Shown: piece by piece, positions 54,771 through 62,676 of the stretch
How positions within the stretch are numbered: position 1 is the first letter of the stretch
Layout: the number at the start of each line of letters is the position of its first letter
Assembly: GCF_014207505.1 (NCBI RefSeq)
Contig: NZ_JACHGL010000002.1
Coordinates: 60,971 to 124,970 of the forward strand
Direction of reading: 5' to 3'
DNA: 64,000 nt
Source: Leuconostoc carnosum
GTDB taxonomy: Bacteria > Bacillota > Bacilli > Lactobacillales > Lactobacillaceae
Notes under the pieces: generated by a model
Databases searched by the model: none
What the model saw: the letters and a program-made list of their open reading frames with translations, nothing else
What the model was told of the DNA's origin: nothing
Made by a program: the position numbers and the translations under genes

Positions 54771-56159
54771 ATGAGCATGTTAGAAAATCGTGTGTTAATG
54801 TTTTTGGGAAAACAAGTTGATTTTGTAACTGCACAAGAAATTTCAGAAACATTAGGATCTTCAACAAAAACAGTTTATCGATTGATTAGTAAATTAAATA
54901 CAACCGAGAAAGTAATTCAATCTCAACGGGGACGAGGCTATCGCTTAGTTAAAAAAGTAGCCCTTCTAACAGAAGAGCAACAAGAGGCACAAAAATCAAT
55001 AAATCTAGCAATTACAATTTTGACACAATTCCCAAAAGCCGTGAATCGTTGGGAATTAACTGATCAATTTTATGTATCTGATTCTACATTATCACGGTAT
55101 TTATCATTTTTAAATACTAAATTACTGCAGTTTAGAATACAATTACAGCGATCGGATGGACAGGTGCGAGCTGTTGGTACAGAGGTGCAATTACGAAAAG
55201 CGCTGAATTATTTTTTATTAGAAGAAACAAGAACAGGAAAAGTTTTAGATAATATTAGTGATATTTTTCCAAATGTATCTGATAATGATCGTCAATTTAT
55301 AAGCGCGCAAATGGTACTTATTGAAACTGAATTATCTGTTCAAATTTTAGATCCGTACACGATTAATATTTTCTCACATTTGTATATTTTAATTCAGCGT
55401 GTACGTCAAAAACGGTATGAGGAACAATTAAATTTAACCAGTTTAACGCAATATGATGAAAAACTAACGGTTGTTGCAAGAAAAATCATTGATAATTTAG
55501 GTCACTATCTCAATGATTCCATTCACTCACAAGAAGTTGAAAATTTATTAGTCTACCTTGTAGGATTACGATACAACAAAAATTTAGATGATAGCAAAGA
55601 TGACGAAGCGCATCGATTAGTGAGTTTCATCATTCAAAATATATCGCTTGGGAAACACGTTAATCGTAACAATTTAATAAAAGGATTATTAGGGCACGTG
55701 AGACCTATGATTCATCGCATTACGGCGAATATATCAATCATTAATCCTCTGCTAAACGATATTAAATTTAATTATGAAGATGCTTTTAATAATATAAAAG
55801 AAATAACACAAAAATCGTCCTATATTATTTCAGATGATGAAGTGGGATTTCTAACACTGTACGTTGTCCGTGCTATAGAAGATGCTACAAACTATAAACG
55901 TGTACTAATTATGTGTTCAACAGGAGTTGGAACAGCACAACTATTGCAGACAAAGGTTAGACATTCATTTCCTGATTTTGATATTGTAGATGTTATATCA
56001 TCGAAAACATATCAAAAGGATTTAAAAAAATATCAAGATATTGATTTAGTGATTTCTACTGTTCAGGTACCTTATCCGACGGTGTCACCAATTATTCAAG
56101 TTAGTGCTTTATTTAATGAAGGTGATAAAAGACGCGTGAAGGATTTAGCTTATGGATAG
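54771..56159 (+). CDS. PRD-containing transcriptional regulator (MtlR/LicR type, lacks IIA)
   Basis: 462 aa. N-terminal HTH_11 (about 1-60) and a second HTH (about 85-140). Then PRD1 (about 175-280) and PRD2 (about 285-375, with GHVRPMIHRI), and a IIB-Gat-like domain with MCSTGVGTAQLL (Cys near 383). The usual C-terminal IIA-like domain is absent and is encoded by the next gene. Controls the PTS genes that follow, presumably through HPr and IIB phosphorylation. AGATGGAGG ribosome binding site. Confidence 0.9.
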   Translation: MSMLENRVLMFLGKQVDFVTAQEISETLGSSTKTVYRLISKLNTTEKVIQSQRGRGYRLVKKVALLTEEQQEAQKSINLAITILTQFPKAVNRWELTDQFYVSDSTLSRYLSFLNTKLLQFRIQLQRSDGQVRAVGTEVQLRKALNYFLLEETRTGKVLDNISDIFPNVSDNDRQFISAQMVLIETELSVQILDPYTINIFSHLYILIQRVRQKRYEEQLNLTSLTQYDEKLTVVARKIIDNLGHYLNDSIHSQEVENLLVYLVGLRYNKNLDDSKDDEAHRLVSFIIQNISLGKHVNRNNLIKGLLGHVRPMIHRITANISIINPLLNDIKFNYEDAFNNIKEITQKSSYIISDDEVGFLTLYVVRAIEDATNYKRVLIMCSTGVGTAQLLQTKVRHSFPDFDIVDVISSKTYQKDLKKYQDIDLVISTVQVPYPTVSPIIQVSALFNEGDKRRVKDLAYG

Positions 56160-56529
56160 ATATATTTTTGAAACAATGAGTGAGCAAAAATCTATATCAC
56201 AGTTAGTGGCAAAACATTTTAATTTAGTGCAACATGTGGTTGAACAGGCAATAATTCAACGTAATCAATTAGGGAGTGTGCAAATTGCTCCTGATATTGA
56301 TTTACCACATGTGGTCTTGCCGAATCTATCTTACCAGGGCATTTTGTTATTACGAAGCTGGGATAAATTCCATTTAATAATGATTATCGATAACCAATAT
56401 CCATCGAAAAATATTTTAACTGTACTTAATTTTTTTCTTAGCGATACTGGTTTAAAAAAATTGAGAACAATAATAACCCAACAAGATTTAACTTATATAA
56501 TAAAAGAGGTATTAAAACATGCTCGATGA
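56152..56529 (+). CDS. IIA-like domain protein, probably split from the PRD regulator
   Basis: 125 aa. Resembles the PTS IIA type-2 domain that usually ends MtlR/LicR regulators: VEQAIIQRNQLG helix, then DIDLPHVVLPN, where the PH dipeptide sits at the phospho-His position. The remainder is degenerate, and conserved glycines of transport IIA proteins are missing. Overlaps the regulator by 8 nt and the true IIA by 11 nt. Likely a regulatory partner rather than a transporter subunit. Confidence 0.65.
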   Translation: MDRYIFETMSEQKSISQLVAKHFNLVQHVVEQAIIQRNQLGSVQIAPDIDLPHVVLPNLSYQGILLLRSWDKFHLIMIIDNQYPSKNILTVLNFFLSDTGLKKLRTIITQQDLTYIIKEVLKHAR

Positions 56530-56968
56530 TAAAGTAATAGTACTAGATTCTGAAGCTCAGAATAGAACAGAAGCACTTAAACTGTTAGCAAAAAAATTTG
56601 TTGATCATAAGATTGTCCAGACGTCTTTTATAGAAGCAGTGTTAAAACGAGAAGAAAGTTTTCCAACTGGATTGGCAACTGAAATTATTGGTGTCGCAAT
56701 ACCGCATACTGATGTGCAACATGTTATACGTTCACAAATTGGTGTCATGAGATTAAAGGCACCTGTAAATTTTTTCCAAATGGGTGACGGGAAAGACGTA
56801 CCAGTCAAGATTATATTTATGCTAGCGTTAACGAAACCACATGAGCAGTTAGAGATGTTACAAAAACTAATTGGCCTTATTCAAAATAAAAAACTTTTAA
56901 TTAAAATTTTGAATACTAACAGTATTGAGAATGTTATTTCAATTTTGGAAACAGCAGGTATTGAGTAA
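56519..56968 (+). CDS. PTS IIA component, galactitol/fructose superfamily
   Basis: 149 aa. Carries the active-site His in GVAIPHTD near 62 and the typical start helix and EAVLKREESFPTGLA. Receives phosphate from HPr and passes it to the IIB encoded at 58323. Confidence 0.92.
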   Translation: MLDDKVIVLDSEAQNRTEALKLLAKKFVDHKIVQTSFIEAVLKREESFPTGLATEIIGVAIPHTDVQHVIRSQIGVMRLKAPVNFFQMGDGKDVPVKIIFMLALTKPHEQLEMLQKLIGLIQNKKLLIKILNTNSIENVISILETAGIE

Positions 56969-56982
56969 GAAAGGACATTATA

Positions 56983-58308
56983 ATGGGGATTATTAGATGG
57001 TTATTGAACGCAGGTCCAACCGTATTTTTACCAATGTTATTATTCGTATTTGGATTATTTTTACGAATTAAAGTAGGGAAAGCATTTAAAGCAGCTTTAA
57101 TGGTTGGTATTGGTTTTACGGGTTTAAATCTAGTTATTGAATTATTGACTGATAATTTAGGTCCGGCAGCTCAGTCGATGGTCCGGAATTTTGGGCTAAC
57201 ACTTAGCTCGATTGATGTTGGATGGCCAGCAGCATCGGCGATTTCATACGGCACAACATTAGGAAGTTTGGCCATTCCAATTGGTGTTGCTTTAAATGTT
57301 ATTTTGTTAGTTATAGGGCTAACTAAAACCTTAAACGTCGATCTATGGAATTACTGGCATATTGCATTTACTGGGTCGTTAGTGTATGCAGCGACAAATA
57401 ACTTTGCTTTGGGCTTGGCAACAATGATAGTTCATGCGATGTGGATTTATTTCTTAGCTGATTTGGCAGCACCTACGATTCAAAAACACTATGGGTTAGA
57501 AGGTATTTCTTTTCCTCAAGGTGCTTCTGCACCTGGATTTGTGATCGCATTACCTATTAATTGGGTTTTGGATCGAATTCCAGGTATTAAAAGTATTCAT
57601 TGGACACCAGAAACCATACAAAAACGATTAGGTGTTTTTGGCGATTCAGCAGTCATGGGCCTTATTATTGGGTTGATTATCGGATCATTAGCGCAGTATG
57701 ATATTACTAAAATTTTGAATTTAGGTATTACCACATCTGCTGTTTTAATTTTAATGCCGCGTATGGTAGCTTTATTGATGGAAGGACTATCACCAATTTC
57801 TGAAGCAGCCAATCAGTTAGTACAGAAAAAATTTCCTGGACGTGACTTGTACATCGGTATGGATTCTGCCTTGGCTGTTGGACAGGAAGCAGTGTTATCT
57901 GCTTCATTAATTTTAGTACCATTATCGCTATTGATTGCTGTTATTTTGCCAGGGAACACAGTGTTACCCTTTGGAGATTTAGCAACAATACCATTTATGA
58001 TTGCAGTTATGGCTGCAGTATTCGGTGGAAATGTTTTTAGAATTGTGATTGGTGGCATAATAGATATTGCTATCTCATTATGGATTGCGTCTTGGATTGC
58101 ACCATTGCTAACAATTGCTGCTAAATCAGCTCATTTCTCAATGAACGGCGCGTCTTCCATCTCAGTGTTGTCAGATGGAGGTGCTTGGACAACACTGCTA
58201 ATTGTTGGGTTAGGTAAATTATTAAGCTGGGGTGGTATCACGGTTGCTGGCATGATTGTTCTTGCTTTGATGATTTGGTTGAATAAATTTCATACGAAAC
58301 GTATATAA
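56983..58308 (+). CDS. PTS IIC component, galactitol (Gat) family
   Basis: 441 aa, about ten or more membrane helices. Typical GatC opening (LLNAGPTVFLPMLLFVFGLFL) and NFALGLATMIVHAMWIYFLAD. Sugar channel of the operon. No polyol dehydrogenase, aldolase or kinase accompanies it, so the substrate (galactitol, another polyol or a pentitol) cannot be assigned. AAGAAAGGA ribosome binding site. Confidence 0.93.
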   Translation: MGIIRWLLNAGPTVFLPMLLFVFGLFLRIKVGKAFKAALMVGIGFTGLNLVIELLTDNLGPAAQSMVRNFGLTLSSIDVGWPAASAISYGTTLGSLAIPIGVALNVILLVIGLTKTLNVDLWNYWHIAFTGSLVYAATNNFALGLATMIVHAMWIYFLADLAAPTIQKHYGLEGISFPQGASAPGFVIALPINWVLDRIPGIKSIHWTPETIQKRLGVFGDSAVMGLIIGLIIGSLAQYDITKILNLGITTSAVLILMPRMVALLMEGLSPISEAANQLVQKKFPGRDLYIGMDSALAVGQEAVLSASLILVPLSLLIAVILPGNTVLPFGDLATIPFMIAVMAAVFGGNVFRIVIGGIIDIAISLWIASWIAPLLTIAAKSAHFSMNGASSISVLSDGGAWTTLLIVGLGKLLSWGGITVAGMIVLALMIWLNKFHTKRI

Positions 58309-58322
58309 AAAGGAGTAATAAA

Positions 58323-58610
58323 ATGATAAAGTCACTGATGGTAGTGTGTGGTACAGGAATTGCAACATCAACAATTGCTACAGGAAAAATTAAAGAGTTT
58401 CTAACCTCAGAAGATAAAGTTAACGAAGTTAAATTTTTACAATCAAAAATTTCTGATGAGGTTAGCGCTATTCGAAACGGCGATTATGATATCGTAGTTT
58501 CAACGACAATGGTGCCACATGAAATTCAAGATAAGGTTATTAATGGTGTTGCTTTATTAACAGGTGTGGGCACACAGAAAGTTTTCGATCAAATTAAAGC
58601 AGCACTTTAA
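58323..58610 (+). CDS. PTS IIB component, galactitol family
   Basis: 95 aa. Phospho-Cys loop VVCGTGIATST near 8-18. Encoded after IIC and followed by a terminator. With the IIA and IIC genes it makes a complete three-protein PTS. Confidence 0.93.
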   Translation: MIKSLMVVCGTGIATSTIATGKIKEFLTSEDKVNEVKFLQSKISDEVSAIRNGDYDIVVSTTMVPHEIQDKVINGVALLTGVGTQKVFDQIKAAL

Positions 58611-58648
58611 TTTTTGGTCTATGCTTTCTTCAAAAAGTATCAGATTAT

Positions 58649-58686
58649 AAAACCTAATTGGGAAACATGCCAATTAGGTTTTTTGA
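58649..58686 (+). terminator. Terminator of the PTS operon
   Basis: AAAACCTAATTGG - GAAACATG - CCAATTAGGTTTT then T. Sequence relative of the hairpin at 54621-54663. Confidence 0.9.
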
Positions 58687-58787
58687 TTATCTACATAATG
58701 ATGGCTGTTTACTATCTTTGTTATCATTGTTACTTTATAATTGATAATGATAGATATGCTATTTTACGCACTGTTAAGGAGAATTTT

Positions 58788-60578
58788 ATGTTATTAGATT
58801 TTATCAACGTGACATTAGTGTTTAGTATTGGTATGTTACTGGCTAATGTTATTGCTGTTGCACTAAATAGGCGCTGGTTATGGTTTCTTACTACAACTAT
58901 CATTGAGTTCGTTGTTATTTATTTGGCACTTTATATTCAATTACCCCCTAAAAACCTAACGACATTATTAAATGTTAATATTTTTTTGGCAGTTGCTGCG
59001 GCAATTGTTAACTTTTTAGGTAATGCTGGTTTGTCAGCGATTGACAAGATACGCGAATTTGGTGAAAATAATAAGCATGTTAATGCGGTCAATATATCAC
59101 TGAAACAAACAAGCTTTTTGAAGCGCTATGTATGGGTATTATTAATTCCAATCGTACTTTGGATTATTGTTGGTGGGACGTCGTTCGTCACACGCATTAC
59201 CAGTATTAATAATGTATACGATTCCATTCCAACACAAAAGAAGCGGTCAGCAGAATTACTGACATCAGCTAAAGAAATGCCGATTGCTTTAGCGCCAGAA
59301 ACCGCTAAACGTAAGATGCAACAAAAGTTCAGTGTCATTCCTAATTCTAATATGTATGAACTGGATGGCATTACGGCTCAAACAATCAACGGGCAGTACG
59401 TTTACGTTGCAACCGTTGAATTTAATGGATTCTTCAAGTGGCTTAAAAATAGATCTGTGCCAGGATATTTCATGATTAGCGCCACAGATGTCAATGCACA
59501 ACCAAAATTTGTTAAAGAACCTTTGAAATATAGCCCATCGGCTTATCTTAATGATGATGCCGCACGTAAGATATATGCAGCCGCGCCCACATATGCTAGT
59601 ACGGGTCGTATGAATTTAGAAGTCGATGATAATGGGACACCATACTATGTTCAAACTTTGTACCGCGAGTACGGTGTTTCTGGTCGCATGAAGTTCAATG
59701 AATTTAAAACAGCGGTGCTGAATGCCCAAACGGGTGACGTTAATGTTTATGATGCGCAAAAAGCGCCAAAGTTTATTGATGCACCAATTACAAGTGCTGC
59801 TGCTAATCAAATGAATGAGTTCTATGGTCGTTATCAAAAGGGTTGGTGGAACCAGACAGCCTTTGGTGCCAAGCGTGATGTGAAGGTACCAACAGATAAT
59901 GGTGTCTATGCTGCGGGTCAAATTACGCCTTTGATCGATTCAAAGGGGAATTTAGTCTATTTCACTGATTTTACATCGGGGAATAATGATCAGGACTCTG
60001 CTTTAGGTTATTCATTGGTGGATGCTAAAACAGGACAATTGACGTATTATCGGGATACACGCTCAGGCTTAATGGATTCTGATGGTGCAATTAGTATTGC
60101 GGACAAAATCTATCCAGAAAAGAAATGGCAAGCAAAAATGCCGATCTTGTATAACATTGATGGCACACCAACTTGGGTAATATCCTTGCTAGATAGTAAA
60201 GGTATCTTTAAGAAGTATGTCTATATCAATGCAATTGATAACGATATTGTTATTGATGGTGATAATGCACAGGAAGCACTGGATGATTATCGTAATGATT
60301 TGGCTGAATCAAAGTCCAATAATCGATCAACTGATACTAAACTGGCAAAATCAATTTCGGGGAAAGTATCACGTGTAGCTTTGGTCAATGATGGTAAAAC
60401 AACCATTGTGAACTTCATGTTAGAGAATCAAGCGACTGTATTCCGTATAGACGCTGATAGCGCGCCAACAACTGTCTTTTTGAAGGTAGGCGATAATGTT
60501 AGCTTTAAAGCTAATATGTTGGATAAAGCTAAAGTAGCAACGATTGAAGATATCGATATTGATAGCTTGAAAAAATAA
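58788..60578 (+). CDS. Large membrane protein of unknown function, 596 aa
   Basis: Starts at the ATG at 58788 with AAGGAGAATTTT; a longer frame would run through the PTS terminator. Four N-terminal membrane helices (about 5-25, 32-50, 58-80, 112-132) precede a large external domain of about 450 residues. It is rich in Tyr, Trp and beta-prone stretches (GYFMISATDVNAQPKFV, YYVQTLYREYGVSGRM). A small beta-barrel-like end (KVSRVALVNDGKTTIVNF) resembles a nucleic-acid or sugar OB fold by pattern only. I do not recognise the family. TATAAT near 58736 may be the promoter. Confidence 0.8.
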   Translation: MLLDFINVTLVFSIGMLLANVIAVALNRRWLWFLTTTIIEFVVIYLALYIQLPPKNLTTLLNVNIFLAVAAAIVNFLGNAGLSAIDKIREFGENNKHVNAVNISLKQTSFLKRYVWVLLIPIVLWIIVGGTSFVTRITSINNVYDSIPTQKKRSAELLTSAKEMPIALAPETAKRKMQQKFSVIPNSNMYELDGITAQTINGQYVYVATVEFNGFFKWLKNRSVPGYFMISATDVNAQPKFVKEPLKYSPSAYLNDDAARKIYAAAPTYASTGRMNLEVDDNGTPYYVQTLYREYGVSGRMKFNEFKTAVLNAQTGDVNVYDAQKAPKFIDAPITSAAANQMNEFYGRYQKGWWNQTAFGAKRDVKVPTDNGVYAAGQITPLIDSKGNLVYFTDFTSGNNDQDSALGYSLVDAKTGQLTYYRDTRSGLMDSDGAISIADKIYPEKKWQAKMPILYNIDGTPTWVISLLDSKGIFKKYVYINAIDNDIVIDGDNAQEALDDYRNDLAESKSNNRSTDTKLAKSISGKVSRVALVNDGKTTIVNFMLENQATVFRIDADSAPTTVFLKVGDNVSFKANMLDKAKVATIEDIDIDSLKK

Positions 60579-60584
60579 TATTTT

Positions 60585-60616
60585 AAACGACGACTGATGA
60601 TGTGGTCGTTTTTTTA
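60585..60616 (+). terminator. Terminator after the large membrane protein
   Basis: AAACGAC pairs with GTCGTTT over a 13-nt loop, then a T run. Confidence 0.75.
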
Positions 60617-60633
60617 TTGTTATTGATTACTTA

Positions 60634-60642
60634 TGATAAACT
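60634..60642 (+). promoter_or_regulatory. ogt extended -10 promoter, leaderless geometry
   Basis: TGATAAACT; the hexamer TAAACT (60637-60642) starts 12 nt before the ATG. Confidence 0.5.
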
Positions 60643-60648
60643 AAAGGT

Positions 60649-61134
60649 ATGATTATTTATGAGACAATAACTTTTTTAGGTGGACAATTGACGTTGTTTA
60701 AACAAGATGATGCCTTGGTTTTTGTGAGCTTAGCAGACGATGGTGTTGCTGATTTTAAAAGCTTTTATCCAACAGTTGATGTGGCAGTAGGTAACGTGCT
60801 AGAAGTAGCATTGTTTAAGCAATACGCAGCAGGTGAAGTCATCGACTGGCGACAATTAAAAATTAATTATCTCTCAGGCACCAAATTTCAGCGAGAGGTA
60901 TGGCTAGCAATGCATAATATGTTGCCTCACGAATATTTGACTTACGCAGAATTGGCGCAACGTGCTAACCATCCAACGGCAATTCGTGCGGTTGCTAGTG
61001 CCATCGGGAAGAATCCGCTGACAATTATCAATGCTTGCCATCGTATTTTACCAAAAAATGGGGGCATTGGCCAATATCGCTATGGTTCGCACATAAAAGC
61101 AGAATTATTGGCGTTAGATAGGGTTAAAATCTGA
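60649..61134 (+). CDS. ogt: Methylated-DNA--protein-cysteine methyltransferase
   Basis: Suicide repair protein removing O6-alkyl groups from guanine. 161 aa. N-terminal lobe, then the HTH region FQREVWLAM and YAELAQRANHPTAIRAVASAIGKNP with the Arg finger. Active site INACHRILPKNG: the acceptor Cys is kept, but the usual Pro before it (PCHR) is Ala. A purine patch AAAGG lies only one base from the ATG, too close to serve as a ribosome binding site. Confidence 0.92.
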   Translation: MIIYETITFLGGQLTLFKQDDALVFVSLADDGVADFKSFYPTVDVAVGNVLEVALFKQYAAGEVIDWRQLKINYLSGTKFQREVWLAMHNMLPHEYLTYAELAQRANHPTAIRAVASAIGKNPLTIINACHRILPKNGGIGQYRYGSHIKAELLALDRVKI

Positions 61135-61140
61135 TATAAT
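61132..61140 (+). promoter_or_regulatory. rimM extended -10 promoter, leaderless geometry
   Basis: TGATATAAT; perfect TATAAT (61135-61140) beginning 12 nt before the ATG at 61147. Confidence 0.7.
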
Positions 61141-61146
61141 AACACT

Positions 61147-61668
61147 ATGACAAATACAGATAATTTATTTAAAGTTGGCACAATTGTCAACACACACGGT
61201 ATCCGTGGTGAAGTTAAAATCATGGCAATTACAGATTTCCCGGAAAATCGCTTTAAAAAAGGTGTTGAATTACAAATTGATACAAAACAAGGCTTAGTTC
61301 CCATGACGGTGCAATCTTCAAGATTGCATAAAAATATGTGGCTAGTTTTGTTTGAAGGTATCACGAATATCAACGAAATTGAAAAATATAAAACTGATGA
61401 TATCTATGTTGCTAGTGATGAGCGACAAGAACTTGAAGATGATGAATACTATTATGATGAGATCATCGATAGCCGGGTAGTTGACTTGACTGGTAATGTC
61501 ATTGGTATTGTTTCTGAAATTATGACCACAGGTGCTAATGATGTTTGGGTTGTGAAGCGTGAGGGACAACCTGATGCTTTGATTCCAATGATTGATGATG
61601 TTGTCAAATCAGTTGATGTTGACAATAAGTTAATCACGATTGACGCACTGGAAGGGCTTTTGGACTAA
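61147..61668 (+). CDS. rimM: 16S rRNA processing protein RimM
   Basis: Assembly factor for the 30S head, binding S19. 173 aa. N-terminal beta barrel with [18 protein letters not shown]-barrel from about 95 with [13 protein letters not shown] and [15 protein letters not shown]. No Shine-Dalgarno sequence before the ATG. Stop overlaps the trmD start (TAATG). Confidence 0.96.
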   Translation: MTNTDNLFKVGTIVNTHGIRGEVKIMAITDFPENRFKKGVELQIDTKQGLVPMTVQSSRLHKNMWLVLFEGITNINEIEKYKTDDIYVASDERQELEDDEYYYDEIIDSRVVDLTGNVIGIVSEIMTTGANDVWVVKREGQPDALIPMIDDVVKSVDVDNKLITIDALEGLLD

Positions 61669-62393
61669 TGCGAATTGATGTTTTAAGTTTATTCCCTGAT
61701 ATGTTTACACCATTAAAACAATCCATTTTGGGTAAAGCTATTGATAAAGGCGCTTTAGATTTTCACGTGACTGATTTTCGTGATTATACTGAAAACAAGC
61801 ACAATAATGTGGATGATTATCCCTTTGGTGGGGGTGCGGGGATGCTACTCATGGCGCAACCCATTTTCGATGCGATGGCAGCTGTTGAAAAAGAAGCTGG
61901 TGATAAGGGACATGTGGTCTTGTTAGATCCCGCAGGTCGTCAGTTTGATCATCATGTTGCAGAAGAATTAGCGCAAAAAGAACATATTACTTTCATTGCT
62001 GGTCACTATGAGGGCTATGATGAGCGGATTCGTGAGTTGGTTGATGATGAAATTTCACTTGGTGATTATGTGCTGACCGGTGGCGAATTGGGGGCAATGG
62101 TCATTATTGATGCAACTGCTCGTTTTTTGCCTGATGTATTGGGTAACCAAGCCAGTGCTACTGAGGACTCATTCCAAGACAATCTCTTGGAATTTCCACA
62201 ATATACGCGTCCAGCTGATTTTAGAGGCCGTCAAGTACCTGATGTCTTGATGAGTGGTAACCATGCAAAAATCGCTGAATGGCGTTTGAAAGAATCGCTA
62301 CGTCGCACATGGCAACGCCGACCTGATTTATTGGAAGCACGACAGTTAACTAATGAAGAACGTGATTTACTAGATGATGTGAAGCAAGAGTAA
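61668..62393 (+). CDS. trmD: tRNA (guanine37-N1)-methyltransferase
   Basis: Methylates G37 next to the anticodon, preventing frameshifts. 241 aa, SPOUT knot. [18 protein letters not shown] at the start, [10 protein letters not shown] near 58, [10 protein letters not shown] near 111, [15 protein letters not shown] near 130, DSFQ catalytic region near 166. Coupled to rimM. Confidence 0.97.
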   Translation: MRIDVLSLFPDMFTPLKQSILGKAIDKGALDFHVTDFRDYTENKHNNVDDYPFGGGAGMLLMAQPIFDAMAAVEKEAGDKGHVVLLDPAGRQFDHHVAEELAQKEHITFIAGHYEGYDERIRELVDDEISLGDYVLTGGELGAMVIIDATARFLPDVLGNQASATEDSFQDNLLEFPQYTRPADFRGRQVPDVLMSGNHAKIAEWRLKESLRRTWQRRPDLLEARQLTNEERDLLDDVKQE

Positions 62394-62483
62394 GCTAAGC
62401 GCTTGAGCATGATACCGTGATTATGTTATCAAAGTAGCGCGATATACATCTGAAAACACGTGTTAAAATAATATTTATTTTTC

Positions 62484-62516
62484 AATGACAATCATTAATA
62501 TGATTGTCATTTTTTT
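62484..62516 (+). terminator. Terminator after trmD
   Basis: AATGACAATCA - TTAATA - TGATTGTCATT with a T run. Confidence 0.9.
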
Positions 62517-62549
62517 GATTTAAGACTGTTAAGTGCTTAATATCAATAC

Positions 62550-62587
62550 GAAAGCCCTAAAATATTGTCAAATATTTTAGGGCTTTC
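62550..62587. repeat. Perfect 17-bp inverted repeat without T run
   Basis: GAAAGCCCTAAAATATT (62550-62566) and AATATTTTAGGGCTTTC (62571-62587) with a GTCA loop. Lies between the convergent trmD and Rgg-like genes. Neither strand has a downstream T run. Confidence 0.75.
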
Positions 62588-62676
62588 ACATTTAAAAACT
62601 ATTATATTTTTGTATTAAATGATAAAAATGAATGAAGCATCATTTAATAGAGAGATATCAAAAATTATCAATAACA

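Noticed and set aside
54621..58686. Treating the two flanking hairpins as transposon terminal repeats
   Set aside because: Both are functional terminators with T runs, lie at natural operon ends, and no transposase is present. The cassette idea is kept only as a hypothesis.
58730..58760. Fur/Zur box before the large membrane protein
   Set aside because: Only one half (GATAATGATA) matches. The opposite half is spaced too far for the known 7-1-7 or 6-6-6 arrangements. Kept only as a remark.
58614..58787. Longer N-terminus for the 596-aa membrane protein
   Set aside because: The frame crosses the PTS operon terminator. AAGGAGAATTTT before the ATG at 58788 is clearly the start signal.
62396..62410. 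cre-like GCTAAGCGCTTGAGC after trmD
   Set aside because: It overlaps the end of trmD, has several mismatches to the cre consensus, and no promoter follows.
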